From positions 7,879-40,752 of the forward strand of contig JAAXHE010000366.1 in NCBI GenBank assembly GCA_012271065.1: a stretch of 32,874 bases of DNA, written 5' to 3'. This document shows, piece by piece, positions 1-7,889 of this stretch; positions within the stretch are counted from its first letter, which is position 1; the number at the start of each line of letters is the position of its first letter. Both the position numbers and the translations under genes were made by a program. The notes under the pieces are model-generated. The model ran no database searches. It was not told the origin of the DNA and saw only the letters and a list, made by a program, of their open reading frames with translations. This stretch comes from Candidatus Latescibacterota bacterium. GTDB taxonomy: Bacteria > Latescibacterota > UBA2968 > GCA-2709665.

Positions 1-57
1 CGGCCTCGCCTGCAGAGCGACTTTATCCACGGACTGCTAACGGACACAATTCAATGA
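1..57 (+). CDS. possible C-terminal end of an upstream gene (partial)
   Basis: Frame 1 is open from the window edge and reads RPRLQSDFIHGLLTDTIQ before a TGA at 55-57. The stop overlaps the ATG of the next gene in an ATGA arrangement, as in tightly coupled operons. Only 18 residues are visible, so no function can be given, and the open frame could be chance. Confidence 0.3.
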   Translation, partial: RPRLQSDFIHGLLTDTIQ

Positions 58-566
58 TCGTCGCGCTCAATGAACTCGAAGAGGGCACGGCCAGTCTGGA
101 CTGGGAAGAAACTCCCGAAGAGTTGCACATCCAGGATGAAGATCTGCAATTCGTGGGTCCCATCAAGACGCGTATCAAGTTCGTCAAGATAGGCGAATCC
201 ATATCTGCAAGCGGCCGGACGAATGCCGACCTTCGGCTCGAGTGCGTGCGCTGCCTGGAACCCGTTTCGTTCTCCCTCTCCTCCGATTTCAAATTCGTCT
301 TCCAGAAAAACCGTCCGGAATCCATGGCAGATGATGAAGACGAAACGATGATCTGGCTGGACGAATCCGGAGACAAAGTCGACCTCGGCGAAGAAATCAA
401 GGACTACATACTGCTGGAAATGCCGTTGAATCCCCTGTGCAAGACGTCCTGCGAGGGGCTTTGCTCAATCTGCGGTGAGAACCTCAACCTGACCCAGTGC
501 AACTGTTCGTCAACTCAGATCGACCCCCGTTGGGAAGCCCTGCGAGCGTTGAAAGACCAATCCTGA
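54..566 (+). CDS. yceD: YceD/DUF177 family protein
   Basis: A 170-residue protein of the DUF177 (YceD) family, which is typically encoded directly before rpmF. Family members are linked to 23S rRNA accumulation, but the biochemical role is not settled. The N-terminus has the usual beta-rich start (MIVALNELEEG). A conserved CVRC pair lies at about residues 63-66, and a second cysteine cluster (CKTSCEGLCSICG, then CNC) lies at about residues 127-150; together they could bind zinc. The ATG at 54 overlaps a possible upstream stop and has no clear Shine-Dalgarno, although the frame is also open back to the window edge. rpmF follows after 14 bases, the standard arrangement, which makes the assignment secure. 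Confidence 0.9.
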   Translation: MIVALNELEEGTASLDWEETPEELHIQDEDLQFVGPIKTRIKFVKIGESISASGRTNADLRLECVRCLEPVSFSLSSDFKFVFQKNRPESMADDEDETMIWLDESGDKVDLGEEIKDYILLEMPLNPLCKTSCEGLCSICGENLNLTQCNCSSTQIDPRWEALRALKDQS

Positions 567-580
567 AGGAGCATTTCAAA

Positions 581-763
581 ATGGCACACCCGAAACGCAG
601 GAGTTCCAATTCCAGAACCGGCAAGCGACGGACCCACTGGAAGCTCTTGAGACCCGCTTTCTCCAATTGTCTCGTCTGCGGCCAGCCGCACAGGCCTCAC
701 CGGGTCTGCGCCAACTGCGGACAATACAACGGCCGCGAAGTAACCGAAGGTGAAAGCGTCTGA
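581..763 (+). CDS. rpmF: 50S ribosomal protein L32
   Basis: A 60-residue basic protein matching bacterial ribosomal protein L32 of the large subunit. It begins MAHPKRRSSNSRTGKRRTHW, the family's lysine/arginine-rich start. It carries two CxxC pairs (CLVC and CANC, about residues 32-50), so it is the zinc-binding C+ form rather than the cysteine-free form. The ATG at 581 has a GAAGGA Shine-Dalgarno at 565-570, partly inside the stop region of yceD. The frame extends upstream to 497, but that segment overlaps yceD and does not resemble L32. The next gene is fabH rather than the plsX that commonly follows rpmF. Confidence 0.95.
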   Translation: MAHPKRRSSNSRTGKRRTHWKLLRPAFSNCLVCGQPHRPHRVCANCGQYNGREVTEGESV

Positions 764-819
764 TTGCCGGACCCGGCAGCGTTGACCATTCGTCTTTTCC
801 TGAATCTCAGTCCTTGCCT

Positions 820-1815
820 ATGAATAAGAAAGTCAAAGCTTCCGTCACCGGTGTCTCCCGCTTTCTCCCCGAACGCCGGCTGACGAATGCCGACCTGGAA
901 CAGATGGTGGATACCTCGGACGAATGGATTCGAACACGAACGGGTATTGCAGAACGCCGCATCCTCGATGACGGCCTCGGCGCTTCGCACATGGCCACCG
1001 GGGCAATGGAGTCCCTGCTGGAACAAAAGGGCCTTGACGCCAGTGAAATCGACCTGATTATCGTAGCAACCGTAACGCCGGACATGGTGTATCCCGCCAC
1101 CGCGTGCCTGGTGCAGCACGAGGTGGGGGCCGAAAACGCGTGGGGGTTCGACCTCTCCGCGGCATGCTGCGGGTTCCTGTACGCCCTGGTCGTAGGCGGA
1201 CAGTTTGTCGAAAGCGGAGCCCACAGGAGAGTGGTGGTCATCGGCTCCGATAAAATGAGTTCCGTAGTCGACTATACCAACCGGGAGACCTGCGTTTTGT
1301 TCGGGGACGGCGCGGGGGCTGTCCTCCTGGAACCCGACGAGACCGGCGCCGGCATCCAGGACTTCATCCTGAACGTGGACGGATCCGGCGGCCAGTATCT
1401 GTGCCAACCGGCCGGCGGCAGTCTGCATCCCGCAAGCCACGAAACCGTTGACAAGAAAATGCACTACGTTCACCAGGACGGGCCTCGCGTGCTCAAGTTC
1501 GCCAGCAGCAGCATGGCCGCGGTATCCGCGGAACTGCTGGAACGAAACGGACTCAGCGGCGACGATATCGCCCTGCTGGTACCGCACCAGGCGAATAAAC
1601 GCATCATCGACGCGACCGCCCGCCGAATGAAGCTGGCGCCGGAACGCGTACTGGTCAACATCGACAAATACGCGAACACGACCTGCGGCACAATCCCAAT
1701 CGCACTTTCCGAAGCGGTCGAACAGGAACGTGTGAAACGGGGCGACTACATTGTCGTGTCAAGCGCCGGGGCCGGCTATACATGGGGAAGCGCCCTGCTG
1801 AAATGGGCGTATTGA
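820..1815 (+). CDS. fabH: beta-ketoacyl-ACP synthase III
   Basis: FabH starts type II fatty-acid synthesis by condensing acetyl-CoA (or another short acyl-CoA) with malonyl-ACP in the cytoplasm. The 331-residue protein has the normal family length and the complete Cys-His-Asn triad: Cys116 in AACCGF, His256 in PHQANKRI and Asn286 in YANTTCGTIP. The C-terminal SSAGAGYTWGSALLKW is also typical. The ATG at 820 is preferred; an in-frame TTG at 814 would add two residues. No strong ribosome binding site is seen. fabD follows after 58 bases. The gene sits where plsX normally separates it from rpmF. Confidence 0.95.
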   Translation: MNKKVKASVTGVSRFLPERRLTNADLEQMVDTSDEWIRTRTGIAERRILDDGLGASHMATGAMESLLEQKGLDASEIDLIIVATVTPDMVYPATACLVQHEVGAENAWGFDLSAACCGFLYALVVGGQFVESGAHRRVVVIGSDKMSSVVDYTNRETCVLFGDGAGAVLLEPDETGAGIQDFILNVDGSGGQYLCQPAGGSLHPASHETVDKKMHYVHQDGPRVLKFASSSMAAVSAELLERNGLSGDDIALLVPHQANKRIIDATARRMKLAPERVLVNIDKYANTTCGTIPIALSEAVEQERVKRGDYIVVSSAGAGYTWGSALLKWAY

Positions 1816-1873
1816 TGCCCCCACTCCGGAGTGGATGGCCGGATATCATCTTCGAATACGTTCCTGGACCCTT

Positions 1874-2794
1874 ATGTCCTTAGCCTTCTTATTCCCCGGC
1901 CAGGGCGCGCAATACGTGGGGATGGCCAGCGATCTTTACAGCGCCTCACCGATCGCACAGTACGTATTCAATCTGACCGACCGCATCTCCGAGACCGGGT
2001 TGAAGACCTTCTGTTTCGACGGCCCGGAAGAATCCCTGAAGCAGACGGCCATCACGCAGCCGGCCATCTTCGCGCACAGCATCTCGGTATTTGAAATCCT
2101 GAAAGACAGGGGCATCCACCCGGATTACGTAGCCGGACACAGCGTGGGCGAACTGGCAGCGCTGGTCGCCGCCGGGGTGATGTCCCTGGAAGACGGTGTC
2201 CGGATCGTGGGTATCCGGGGACGGGCCATGCACGCCGCGGGGAAAATGCACCCCGGTACAATGGCTGCCATTATAGGCCTGAACGACAGTGCGGTCGTGG
2301 ACATTTGCGAATCGCTGGGTCCCGGCGTCGTGGTCGTGCCCGCAAACTTCAACTGCCCCGGTCAGGTCGTCATTTCGGGCGAACCGACTGCAGTGAAGCG
2401 AGCCATGGGCAGCGCATCCGACGAGGGTGCCAGGAGGGTTGTGGAACTCCAGGTCAGCGGCGCCTTTCACTCGGGTCTCATGCAGTCCGCCCTCGGCACC
2501 CTTGAAGGCGCCCTTGCAAATGTCCCGTTCTCGCCGGCGCGCATCCCGGTGGCGCCGAACACGACGGCGGAACCCACGACCGATCCGGACCTGCTCAAGG
2601 ACCTTCTGATCAGACAGATTGTCTCTCCGGTCCGATGGACGGATTCAATGGCGCGGCTCGTTTCGGAAGGAGTCGACCGTGCGATCGAAGCCGGACCGGG
2701 AAACACGTTGAACGCCCTGATGCGACGCATCGACAGGAGCGTCGCCGTGTCGTCTGTAGGAACTCTAAAGGACCTGGATAGTCTTACGGTATGA
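1874..2794 (+). CDS. fabD: malonyl-CoA:ACP transacylase
   Basis: FabD transfers malonyl groups from CoA to acyl carrier protein, supplying the extender for elongation. The 306-residue protein starts MSLAFLFPGQGAQ, the canonical family start, with the oxyanion-hole Gln in GQG. Ser90 is the nucleophile in GHSVG, Arg117 fits the malonyl-carboxylate-binding Arg, and His199 in GAFHS completes the catalytic pair. The frame is open back to an ATG at 1835, but the 13 extra residues do not fit the family, so 1874 is chosen. The stop overlaps the fabG ATG by four bases (ATGA at 2791), implying translational coupling. Confidence 0.95.
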   Translation: MSLAFLFPGQGAQYVGMASDLYSASPIAQYVFNLTDRISETGLKTFCFDGPEESLKQTAITQPAIFAHSISVFEILKDRGIHPDYVAGHSVGELAALVAAGVMSLEDGVRIVGIRGRAMHAAGKMHPGTMAAIIGLNDSAVVDICESLGPGVVVVPANFNCPGQVVISGEPTAVKRAMGSASDEGARRVVELQVSGAFHSGLMQSALGTLEGALANVPFSPARIPVAPNTTAEPTTDPDLLKDLLIRQIVSPVRWTDSMARLVSEGVDRAIEAGPGNTLNALMRRIDRSVAVSSVGTLKDLDSLTV

Positions 2795-3537
2795 ATCGCC
2801 TTAAAGACAAGACCGCGATTGTCACGGGCGGATCCCGCGGCATCGGCGAGGCCATCGCCAACCGGCTGGCCGAAGAAGGCGCCAGGGTGGCGGTGTGCGC
2901 CAGCCGGAGCCTCGACCGTGCACAGGCGGTGGCTGAGGCCATCGAGAGCCGCGGCGGAAGCGCGCTTGCGCTGCAGGCGGACGTTTCAAACGCCGCCGAC
3001 GTCAGCGAGCTTTTCAAGACCGTCCTGGACCGTTGGGGCGGGCTGGATATTCTGGTCAACAATGCAGGAATTGCCCGCGACGGTTTGCTGATGCGACTGA
3101 AACCGGGAGACTGGGACGCCGTCCTCGACGTCAATCTCAAGGGCGCATTTCTGTGTATGCAGGCCGCCGTAAGACCGATGATGCGGGCGCAGTCCGGACG
3201 GATCATCAATATCTCATCCGTTACGGGGTTGATGGGAAACCCCGGACAGGCAGGGTACACGGCGGCGAAATCCGGGCTTATCGGCCTCACAAAAACCGCC
3301 GCCAAAGAGCTGGCAAGCAGGAAAATCACCGCCAATGTGGTCGCGCCCGGATATATCCCCACCGAAATGACGGAAAAACTCCCGGAAGGACTCAAAGAGA
3401 AGATTCTTGAACAGGTTCCCCTGGGCACGCCGGGAAGTCCCGAAGATATCGCGGCGGCGGTCGCATTTCTGGCCTCCGGCGACGCTGCCTATATCACCGG
3501 GCAGGTCCTGGTTGTGGACGGAGGGATGGTTATGTAA
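2791..3537 (+). CDS. fabG: 3-oxoacyl-ACP reductase
   Basis: FabG reduces 3-oxoacyl-ACP to 3-hydroxyacyl-ACP with NADPH in each elongation round. The 248-residue short-chain dehydrogenase has the Rossmann motif TGGSRGIG at residues 12-19, the NNAG motif near 90-93, and the catalytic residues Ser143, Tyr156 and Lys160 (GYTAAK). The tail ITGQVLVVDGGMVM is the usual FabG ending. The ATG overlaps the fabD stop by four bases. acpP follows after about 105 bases. The locus and the full motif set make FabG much more likely than another SDR. Confidence 0.95.
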   Translation: MNRLKDKTAIVTGGSRGIGEAIANRLAEEGARVAVCASRSLDRAQAVAEAIESRGGSALALQADVSNAADVSELFKTVLDRWGGLDILVNNAGIARDGLLMRLKPGDWDAVLDVNLKGAFLCMQAAVRPMMRAQSGRIINISSVTGLMGNPGQAGYTAAKSGLIGLTKTAAKELASRKITANVVAPGYIPTEMTEKLPEGLKEKILEQVPLGTPGSPEDIAAAVAFLASGDAAYITGQVLVVDGGMVM

Positions 3538-3642
3538 GTCAAACGTGAACCGTCTGGCGACAGGCGTGAACGGAGAGTTGCGCCGGGCTGTACGCCGTGA
3601 CCCGCCGCTCGCAACTCGCCATAAGAAAGGGAGATAGTTGCC

Positions 3643-3885
3643 ATGGCTGAAGATATTCAGCAAAAAATCGTCGATCTCATCGTTGACCAGTTGGGCGTGG
3701 ATGCCGACAGCGTAACCCCGCAAGCCCATTTCATAGATGATCTTGGTGCGGATTCTCTCGACACGGTCGAACTGGTGATGGCCTTCGAAGAGGAATTCGA
3801 CATGGAAGTTCCCGATGAAGACGCCGAGAAGCTGGAGACCGTAAGCGACGTCACGGATTATCTCAAGCAGCGCCTGAGTGAATAG
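3643..3885 (+). CDS. acpP: acyl carrier protein
   Basis: An 80-residue acidic acyl carrier protein that holds growing acyl chains on a 4'-phosphopantetheine arm. The attachment site is Ser38 in [13 protein letters not shown], the invariant motif, and both the length and the acidic helices after it are normal. The start is supported by a purine-rich stretch (AAAGGGAGA at about 3626-3634). It is separated from fabG by about 105 bases and from fabF by 116 bases, wider than the neighbouring gaps, which would allow extra promoter activity for this abundant protein, although no convincing promoter is visible. Confidence 0.97.
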   Translation: MAEDIQQKIVDLIVDQLGVDADSVTPQAHFIDDLGADSLDTVELVMAFEEEFDMEVPDEDAEKLETVSDVTDYLKQRLSE

Positions 3886-4001
3886 CCTGCCGGGCAGTTG
3901 GTGTCACGGTTAGCGCGTCGGCGTCCGGATCGTGAACCGGGCGCGGAGAATTCGATACCGTCGCAACACTGCGCCGATGCAAACGCGATACGCGGGAGAA
4001 G

Positions 4002-5261
4002 GTGCCCTTGAGCGGAAACCGAAGGGTCGTAGTGACGGGCCTCGGCGTCCTCGCGCCGAACGGATTGAATACCGAAACCTGCTGGGAGGCGCTGCTCAAC
4101 GGGGAAAGCGGCGTCGATCACATCCGCCGATTCGATACGACGGGATTCCGGGTTACGTTCGGCGCCGAATTGAAGGAATTCGACGCAGAGCGGTTCGGTC
4201 TCGACCGCAGAATGGCGAGGCGCAACGATCTGTGCACCCAGTATGCCATCTGTTGCGCGCAGATGGCTGTCACGGACGCAGATCTGGACGTGGACGCGGG
4301 GAACCCCGACCGGATGGGCGTAATTTTCGGCTCGGGCATCGGCGGTATATGGACCTTCGAGGATCAACACACCGTCCTCCTTGAGAAAGGCGCCAGGCGG
4401 ATCAGTCCGTTCTTCATCCCAATGATGATTCCGGATATGACCTCGGGGCAGGTCTCCATCCTGCTCGGCGCCAGAGGGCCCAACTATACCACCGTTTCCG
4501 CATGTTCCTCCGCCGCGCATGCGATAGGATGCGCCTTCAGAGAGATCCGGCACGACGAAGCCGACGTCATGGTCACCGGTGGCGCCGAAGCGGCCGTCAG
4601 CGCGATGTCGCTTGGGGGTTTTGCTTCGATGAAGGCGCTTTCCACGCGCAACGAGGATCCGCAGGGTGCCAGCCGTCCCTTCGACCTTGAGCGCGACGGA
4701 TTCGTACTTGGCGAGGGCTGCGGCGCGCTCATACTCGAAGAACTGCAACACGCACGGCGGCGGGGCGCCCGGATTTACGCCGAGATTGTTGGTGCGGGTT
4801 TTACCGCCGACGCGTATCACGTCACCGACATGGCCCCGGGCGGCGAGGGCGGCGCCCGGGCGATGACGATCGCCCTGAACCAGGCAGGGCTGAACCCGGA
4901 GGACGTGGACTACATCAATGCCCACGGAACCTCCACACCGATCGGCGACCGGACCGAAACCGCCGCCATTAAGTCCGTCCTTGGGAATCATGCGAGACGG
5001 GCCGCGGTCAGTTCCACCAAGTCCATGACGGGCCATCTGCTGGGCGCCTCCGGCGCAATCGAAAGCATCGCCTGCCTCCTGGCCATCCATCACGGCCGCG
5101 TACCACCCACCATCAACTACGAACATCCGGACCCGGAGTGCGACCTGGACTACGTGCCCAACACGGCACGGGAAATGCCGGTCAGCGTGGCCTTGAACAA
5201 CTCCTTCGGATTCGGCGGACACAACGCGGTACTCGCAATGCGTGAGTACAACGGCCGTTAA
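4002..5261 (+). CDS. fabF: beta-ketoacyl-ACP synthase II
   Basis: FabF catalyses the elongating Claisen condensation of acyl-ACP with malonyl-ACP. The 419-residue protein has the Cys-His-His triad: Cys168 in VSACSSAAHAIG, His307 in NAHGTSTP and His344 in TGHLLGASG. It opens RRVVVTGLGVLAPNG and ends with the FGFGGHNAVL motif. There is no ATG near the expected start. GTG at 4002 is five to six bases after a GGGAG-type Shine-Dalgarno at about 3993-3998, and a TTG at 4008 is the alternative. The 116 bases before it hold no gene. rnc follows, the usual order. Confidence 0.95.
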   Translation: MPLSGNRRVVVTGLGVLAPNGLNTETCWEALLNGESGVDHIRRFDTTGFRVTFGAELKEFDAERFGLDRRMARRNDLCTQYAICCAQMAVTDADLDVDAGNPDRMGVIFGSGIGGIWTFEDQHTVLLEKGARRISPFFIPMMIPDMTSGQVSILLGARGPNYTTVSACSSAAHAIGCAFREIRHDEADVMVTGGAEAAVSAMSLGGFASMKALSTRNEDPQGASRPFDLERDGFVLGEGCGALILEELQHARRRGARIYAEIVGAGFTADAYHVTDMAPGGEGGARAMTIALNQAGLNPEDVDYINAHGTSTPIGDRTETAAIKSVLGNHARRAAVSSTKSMTGHLLGASGAIESIACLLAIHHGRVPPTINYEHPDPECDLDYVPNTAREMPVSVALNNSFGFGGHNAVLAMREYNGR

Positions 5262-5446
5262 TTCCCGACTTCCCCGACTGTGACGGCATCGCAACGTTGT
5301 TGGCGTGCTGTCGGACGCAGAGCCGGTCCGAATGGCGCACACGCCTGCAGACTCACCGGGCGGACGTCGGACGCCACCATCACGGCGGAACGCAGACGGG
5401 TTTTTCAGTTTATCTCACGGCCGAGAACAACCCCCATTCCCGCAGG

Positions 5447-6205
5447 GTGAAGCTTATCGGACTTGTCAGAATTCGACGTGCGGTTGCACGATGGCTCGGG
5501 CGCGACCGGGACGCGTATACTCCGGAACGCCTCCAGGAAAAACTCGGCTACCGTTTTTCGGATCCCGACCTCCTGGTCCAGGCGATCAAACACCGCTCCT
5601 ACGCCTACGCCGCTGACGAAGGGAGCATTGCATCGAACGAACGGCTCGAGTTTCTCGGTGACGCCGTACTGGACCTGCTGGTCACGGAGAACCTTTATCG
5701 GAAATTTCGGAACAAACGTGAGGGCGACCTCACTCAAATCAAGTCAGTACTCGTCAGCAAAGTCATTCTTGCGCAGCGAGGCCACGAGATCGGACTCGGT
5801 CACCACATCCTGCTCAGCAGAGAAGAGGATCTGGCGGGAGGAAGAGACCGGACATCGATCATCGGAGATGCCTTCGAGGCTATTCTCGGCGCGGTTTATC
5901 TCGACGGCGGTCTCAAGGCCGCGGACGCATTCGTACAGCGCCACCTCATGAGCAACATCGAGGCGATTGTCGCCAACAACAGCTACCTCAATTTCAAGAG
6001 CGTCCTCCTCGAGCATACACAGGGCGTAGGCCGGGGACACCCCCGTTACCTGGTCAGTTCGGAAGAGGGGCCGGACCACCACAAAACGTTCAGCGTCGAA
6101 GTGTTGATCGGCGGCGAACGAATGGGTTTCGGAAAGGGGCGCAGCAAGAAGGAAGCGCAACAGATGGCGGCGAAAGAGGCGTTGCAAAAGCTTGGAGTCT
6201 CGTGA
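5447..6205 (+). CDS. rnc: ribonuclease III
   Basis: RNase III cleaves double-stranded RNA in rRNA maturation and mRNA turnover. Numbered from the GTG at 5447 the protein has 252 residues. The nuclease domain carries NERLEFLGDAVLDLL, with Glu68 and Asp72 as metal ligands, and GDAFEAILGAVYLD, with Asp141 and Glu144. A dsRNA-binding domain occupies about 180-252 (NFKSVLLEHTQ to KEAQQMAAKEALQKLG). The frame is open upstream to 5297, but that 50-residue extension is Arg/His-rich and unlike the family, so the GTG is chosen; its ribosome binding site is poor and the exact start is uncertain. The gene closes the classical fab-rnc locus. Confidence 0.93.
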   Translation: MKLIGLVRIRRAVARWLGRDRDAYTPERLQEKLGYRFSDPDLLVQAIKHRSYAYAADEGSIASNERLEFLGDAVLDLLVTENLYRKFRNKREGDLTQIKSVLVSKVILAQRGHEIGLGHHILLSREEDLAGGRDRTSIIGDAFEAILGAVYLDGGLKAADAFVQRHLMSNIEAIVANNSYLNFKSVLLEHTQGVGRGHPRYLVSSEEGPDHHKTFSVEVLIGGERMGFGKGRSKKEAQQMAAKEALQKLGVS

Positions 6206-6208
6206 TTC

Positions 6209-7084
6209 ATGCGGAAAACCGGATCGCGTCCGTGGCGTTTCCTGAACACCGGGTCGGGAAACGCCTTTTTCAATATGGCCGTGGACGAAGCCATCGTGCG
6301 CGGCGTTGAGGAGGATACCGCGCCGCCCACGGTCCGGACGTTCGGCTGGACGCCCCCCGCCGTCTCTTTCGGCTATGCCCAGCGGATCGCTCGCGAAGTC
6401 GACGCGGATCGATGCCGGGAGCGTGGCATTCAGCTTGTCCGCCGGCCCAGCGGCGGGCGCGCCGTCCTACACTGGAACGAACTCACATACAGCGTCACCT
6501 GCCGCACCGACGACCCGCTGCTGGGTGGCTCCATTCAGGAGTCCTACCGGAAGATCAGCGCCTGCCTGGTTGCTAGCCTGCAACGCCTCGGCGTGGCCGC
6601 CCGCTTCGAGCCGCGACGCAATCCCGTTTCGTCTCCCCGTGGAGAGGGTCTCACGTCACCCTGTTTTTCGAGTACTACGCAATACGAGGTCACGATCGAC
6701 GACAGGAAAATCATAGGCAGCGCCCAGCGACGCCTGGGCGGCGTGCTGCTTCAACACGGCTCGCTTCTTCTGGGCCCGGAACACAAGCATCTCATCGATC
6801 TCATGCCGGACCGCCGTCAGCTCCTGAAGGAACGCTTTCGTCGGGAACTGGATCGGCACACCGTCTCCCTTTCGGAAGCGGACCGCCCGGCAGACTTCCA
6901 CACCGTGGCGCGCGCCCTGCGTGGCGGCTTTGAAGAGACCCTCGACATCACCCTGACCGAATCCACGTTGTCGCCTGAGGAAACCGCCGACGCCGAACAT
7001 CTCGTTGAAACCAAGTACGGCACGGAATCCTGGAACCTCGGAGACGGCAAGCGCCAACCCCGCATCGTCCGCCGCATCATATAA
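6209..7084 (+). CDS. lipM: LipM-type octanoyl-ACP:protein N-octanoyltransferase
   Basis: A 291-residue member of the biotin/lipoate A/B ligase fold (LplA/LipM). RRPSGGRAVLHWNELTYSV (about residues 78-96) is the acyl-binding signature, and RKIIGSAQRR supplies the conserved Lys167. SPCFSSTTQYEV places Cys152 where Bacillus LipM has its acyl-thioester nucleophile, which favours an octanoyltransferase using octanoyl-ACP over an ATP-dependent LplA ligase. Its place just after the fatty-acid genes fits a need for octanoyl-ACP. The start is three bases after the rnc stop. The gap at about residues 139-150 (PVSSPRGEGLTS) is a small low-complexity insertion. A lipoate-ligase activity cannot be excluded from sequence. 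Confidence 0.8.
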   Translation: MRKTGSRPWRFLNTGSGNAFFNMAVDEAIVRGVEEDTAPPTVRTFGWTPPAVSFGYAQRIAREVDADRCRERGIQLVRRPSGGRAVLHWNELTYSVTCRTDDPLLGGSIQESYRKISACLVASLQRLGVAARFEPRRNPVSSPRGEGLTSPCFSSTTQYEVTIDDRKIIGSAQRRLGGVLLQHGSLLLGPEHKHLIDLMPDRRQLLKERFRRELDRHTVSLSEADRPADFHTVARALRGGFEETLDITLTESTLSPEETADAEHLVETKYGTESWNLGDGKRQPRIVRRII

Positions 7085-7135
7085 CCTCAATTCGAAGTAT
7101 CAGCCTGGCCGTCTCCTTGCCGACTCACGGAAAGC

Positions 7136-7576
7136 ATGGACAAACCGACGACGCCCGAATCGGCATCTGAACTCCGCTGGACGGTGCATCCCCTCCTGGA
7201 AGAACCGCCGGCCAGGACGGGCCTGCTCATCGTGGTCATTCTGGGGCTATCGGCACTGATCGCCATTGAATTCAGCATGCCGGCGTACGGTTTTCTTTCG
7301 GCAGCGCTGCTCACGGCATCCATGTCCCGTTACTTTCTCCCCACACGATACGCACTCCTGGAGAAGCATGTCGTGATAGCGCACCTTGGCGCGCGGCGGA
7401 CAATTCCGTGGAACCGGATTCGCCGGCATACCGTTGCGCCGGATGGCGTTTTTCTCAGCCCGTTCGCCCATCCTCACCGGCTCGATCCGTTTCGAGGCTG
7501 TTTCCTGCGCCTTCGCGACAATCGGGAGGAAATCATCGAGTATGTCCAGACCCGCCTCGCGGATGCAGCGCCTTAG
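7136..7576 (+). CDS. small membrane protein with PH-like domain
   Basis: A 146-residue protein I do not recognise as a named family. Residues about 28-47 and 50-66 are hydrophobic and probably form a hairpin of two membrane helices. The remainder is beta-rich and resembles the bacterial PH-like domains found in YdbS/YdbT-type proteins: a Tyr-Ala-Leu-Leu-Glu start, a strand, then a basic IPWNRIRRH turn. This part should lie in the cytoplasm. The ATG has a GGAAAG purine stretch just upstream. The 3' end overlaps the next gene, so it is probably the first gene of the MutL cluster. Function unknown. Confidence 0.7.
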   Translation: MDKPTTPESASELRWTVHPLLEEPPARTGLLIVVILGLSALIAIEFSMPAYGFLSAALLTASMSRYFLPTRYALLEKHVVIAHLGARRTIPWNRIRRHTVAPDGVFLSPFAHPHRLDPFRGCFLRLRDNREEIIEYVQTRLADAAP

Positions 7577-7889
7577 GACGTGGTGCGAACACGCTTTCGC
7601 CGTCAACCCTCCCGAGAGCCGAATCACGGATGAAGAACGCGCTCTGGCCGCCAGATTGGCGGAGTTCGTGGTTCGCCGGCAGATGACCACACCGGCGTTG
7701 ATGGTGCTGGAAGCAGGCCGGCCGTTCAACTTTATAGGCAGTCAGTTTTTGACTTTTCTTTCGCCCTTCGTCACCCTTATCTTCTCAGGCGCGGAATACG
7801 GTCGATTCGTGCATTTTCTGGAGAAACGGCAGAGTATCCAGACACTGATCGATACACTTGTGGAGACGGAAAACCGACTGAATGGATAG
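7542..7889 (+). CDS. conserved small protein coupled to MutL-like ATPase
   Basis: About 115 residues from the ATG at 7542, or 108 from the ATG at 7563; both starts lie inside the end of the preceding gene. The frame is open further upstream to 7386, but that segment overlaps coding sequence and is rejected. The N-terminal half is a charged helix (ITDEERALAARLAEFVVRRQM). It is followed by TPALMVLEAGRPFNFIGSQF and a hydrophobic stretch (about residues 76-93) that may associate with the membrane, then a charged amphipathic end. Its stop overlaps the MutL-like start by eight bases, a strong sign of translational coupling. I do not recognise the family. Confidence 0.65.
   Translation: MSRPASRMQRLRTWCEHAFAVNPPESRITDEERALAARLAEFVVRRQMTTPALMVLEAGRPFNFIGSQFLTFLSPFVTLIFSGAEYGRFVHFLEKRQSIQTLIDTLVETENRLNG

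Noticed and set aside
3858..5342. Minus-strand frame of 494 codons opposite fabF
   Set aside because: fabF has a complete catalytic triad on the + strand; the antisense product has no family features.
5297..5446. 50-residue N-terminal extension of RNase III
   Set aside because: His/Arg/Thr-rich and unlike RNase III; the family length fits the later GTG start.
7386..7541. N-terminal extension of the small protein at 7542
   Set aside because: It overlaps the PH-like gene almost entirely and does not look like the rest of the protein.
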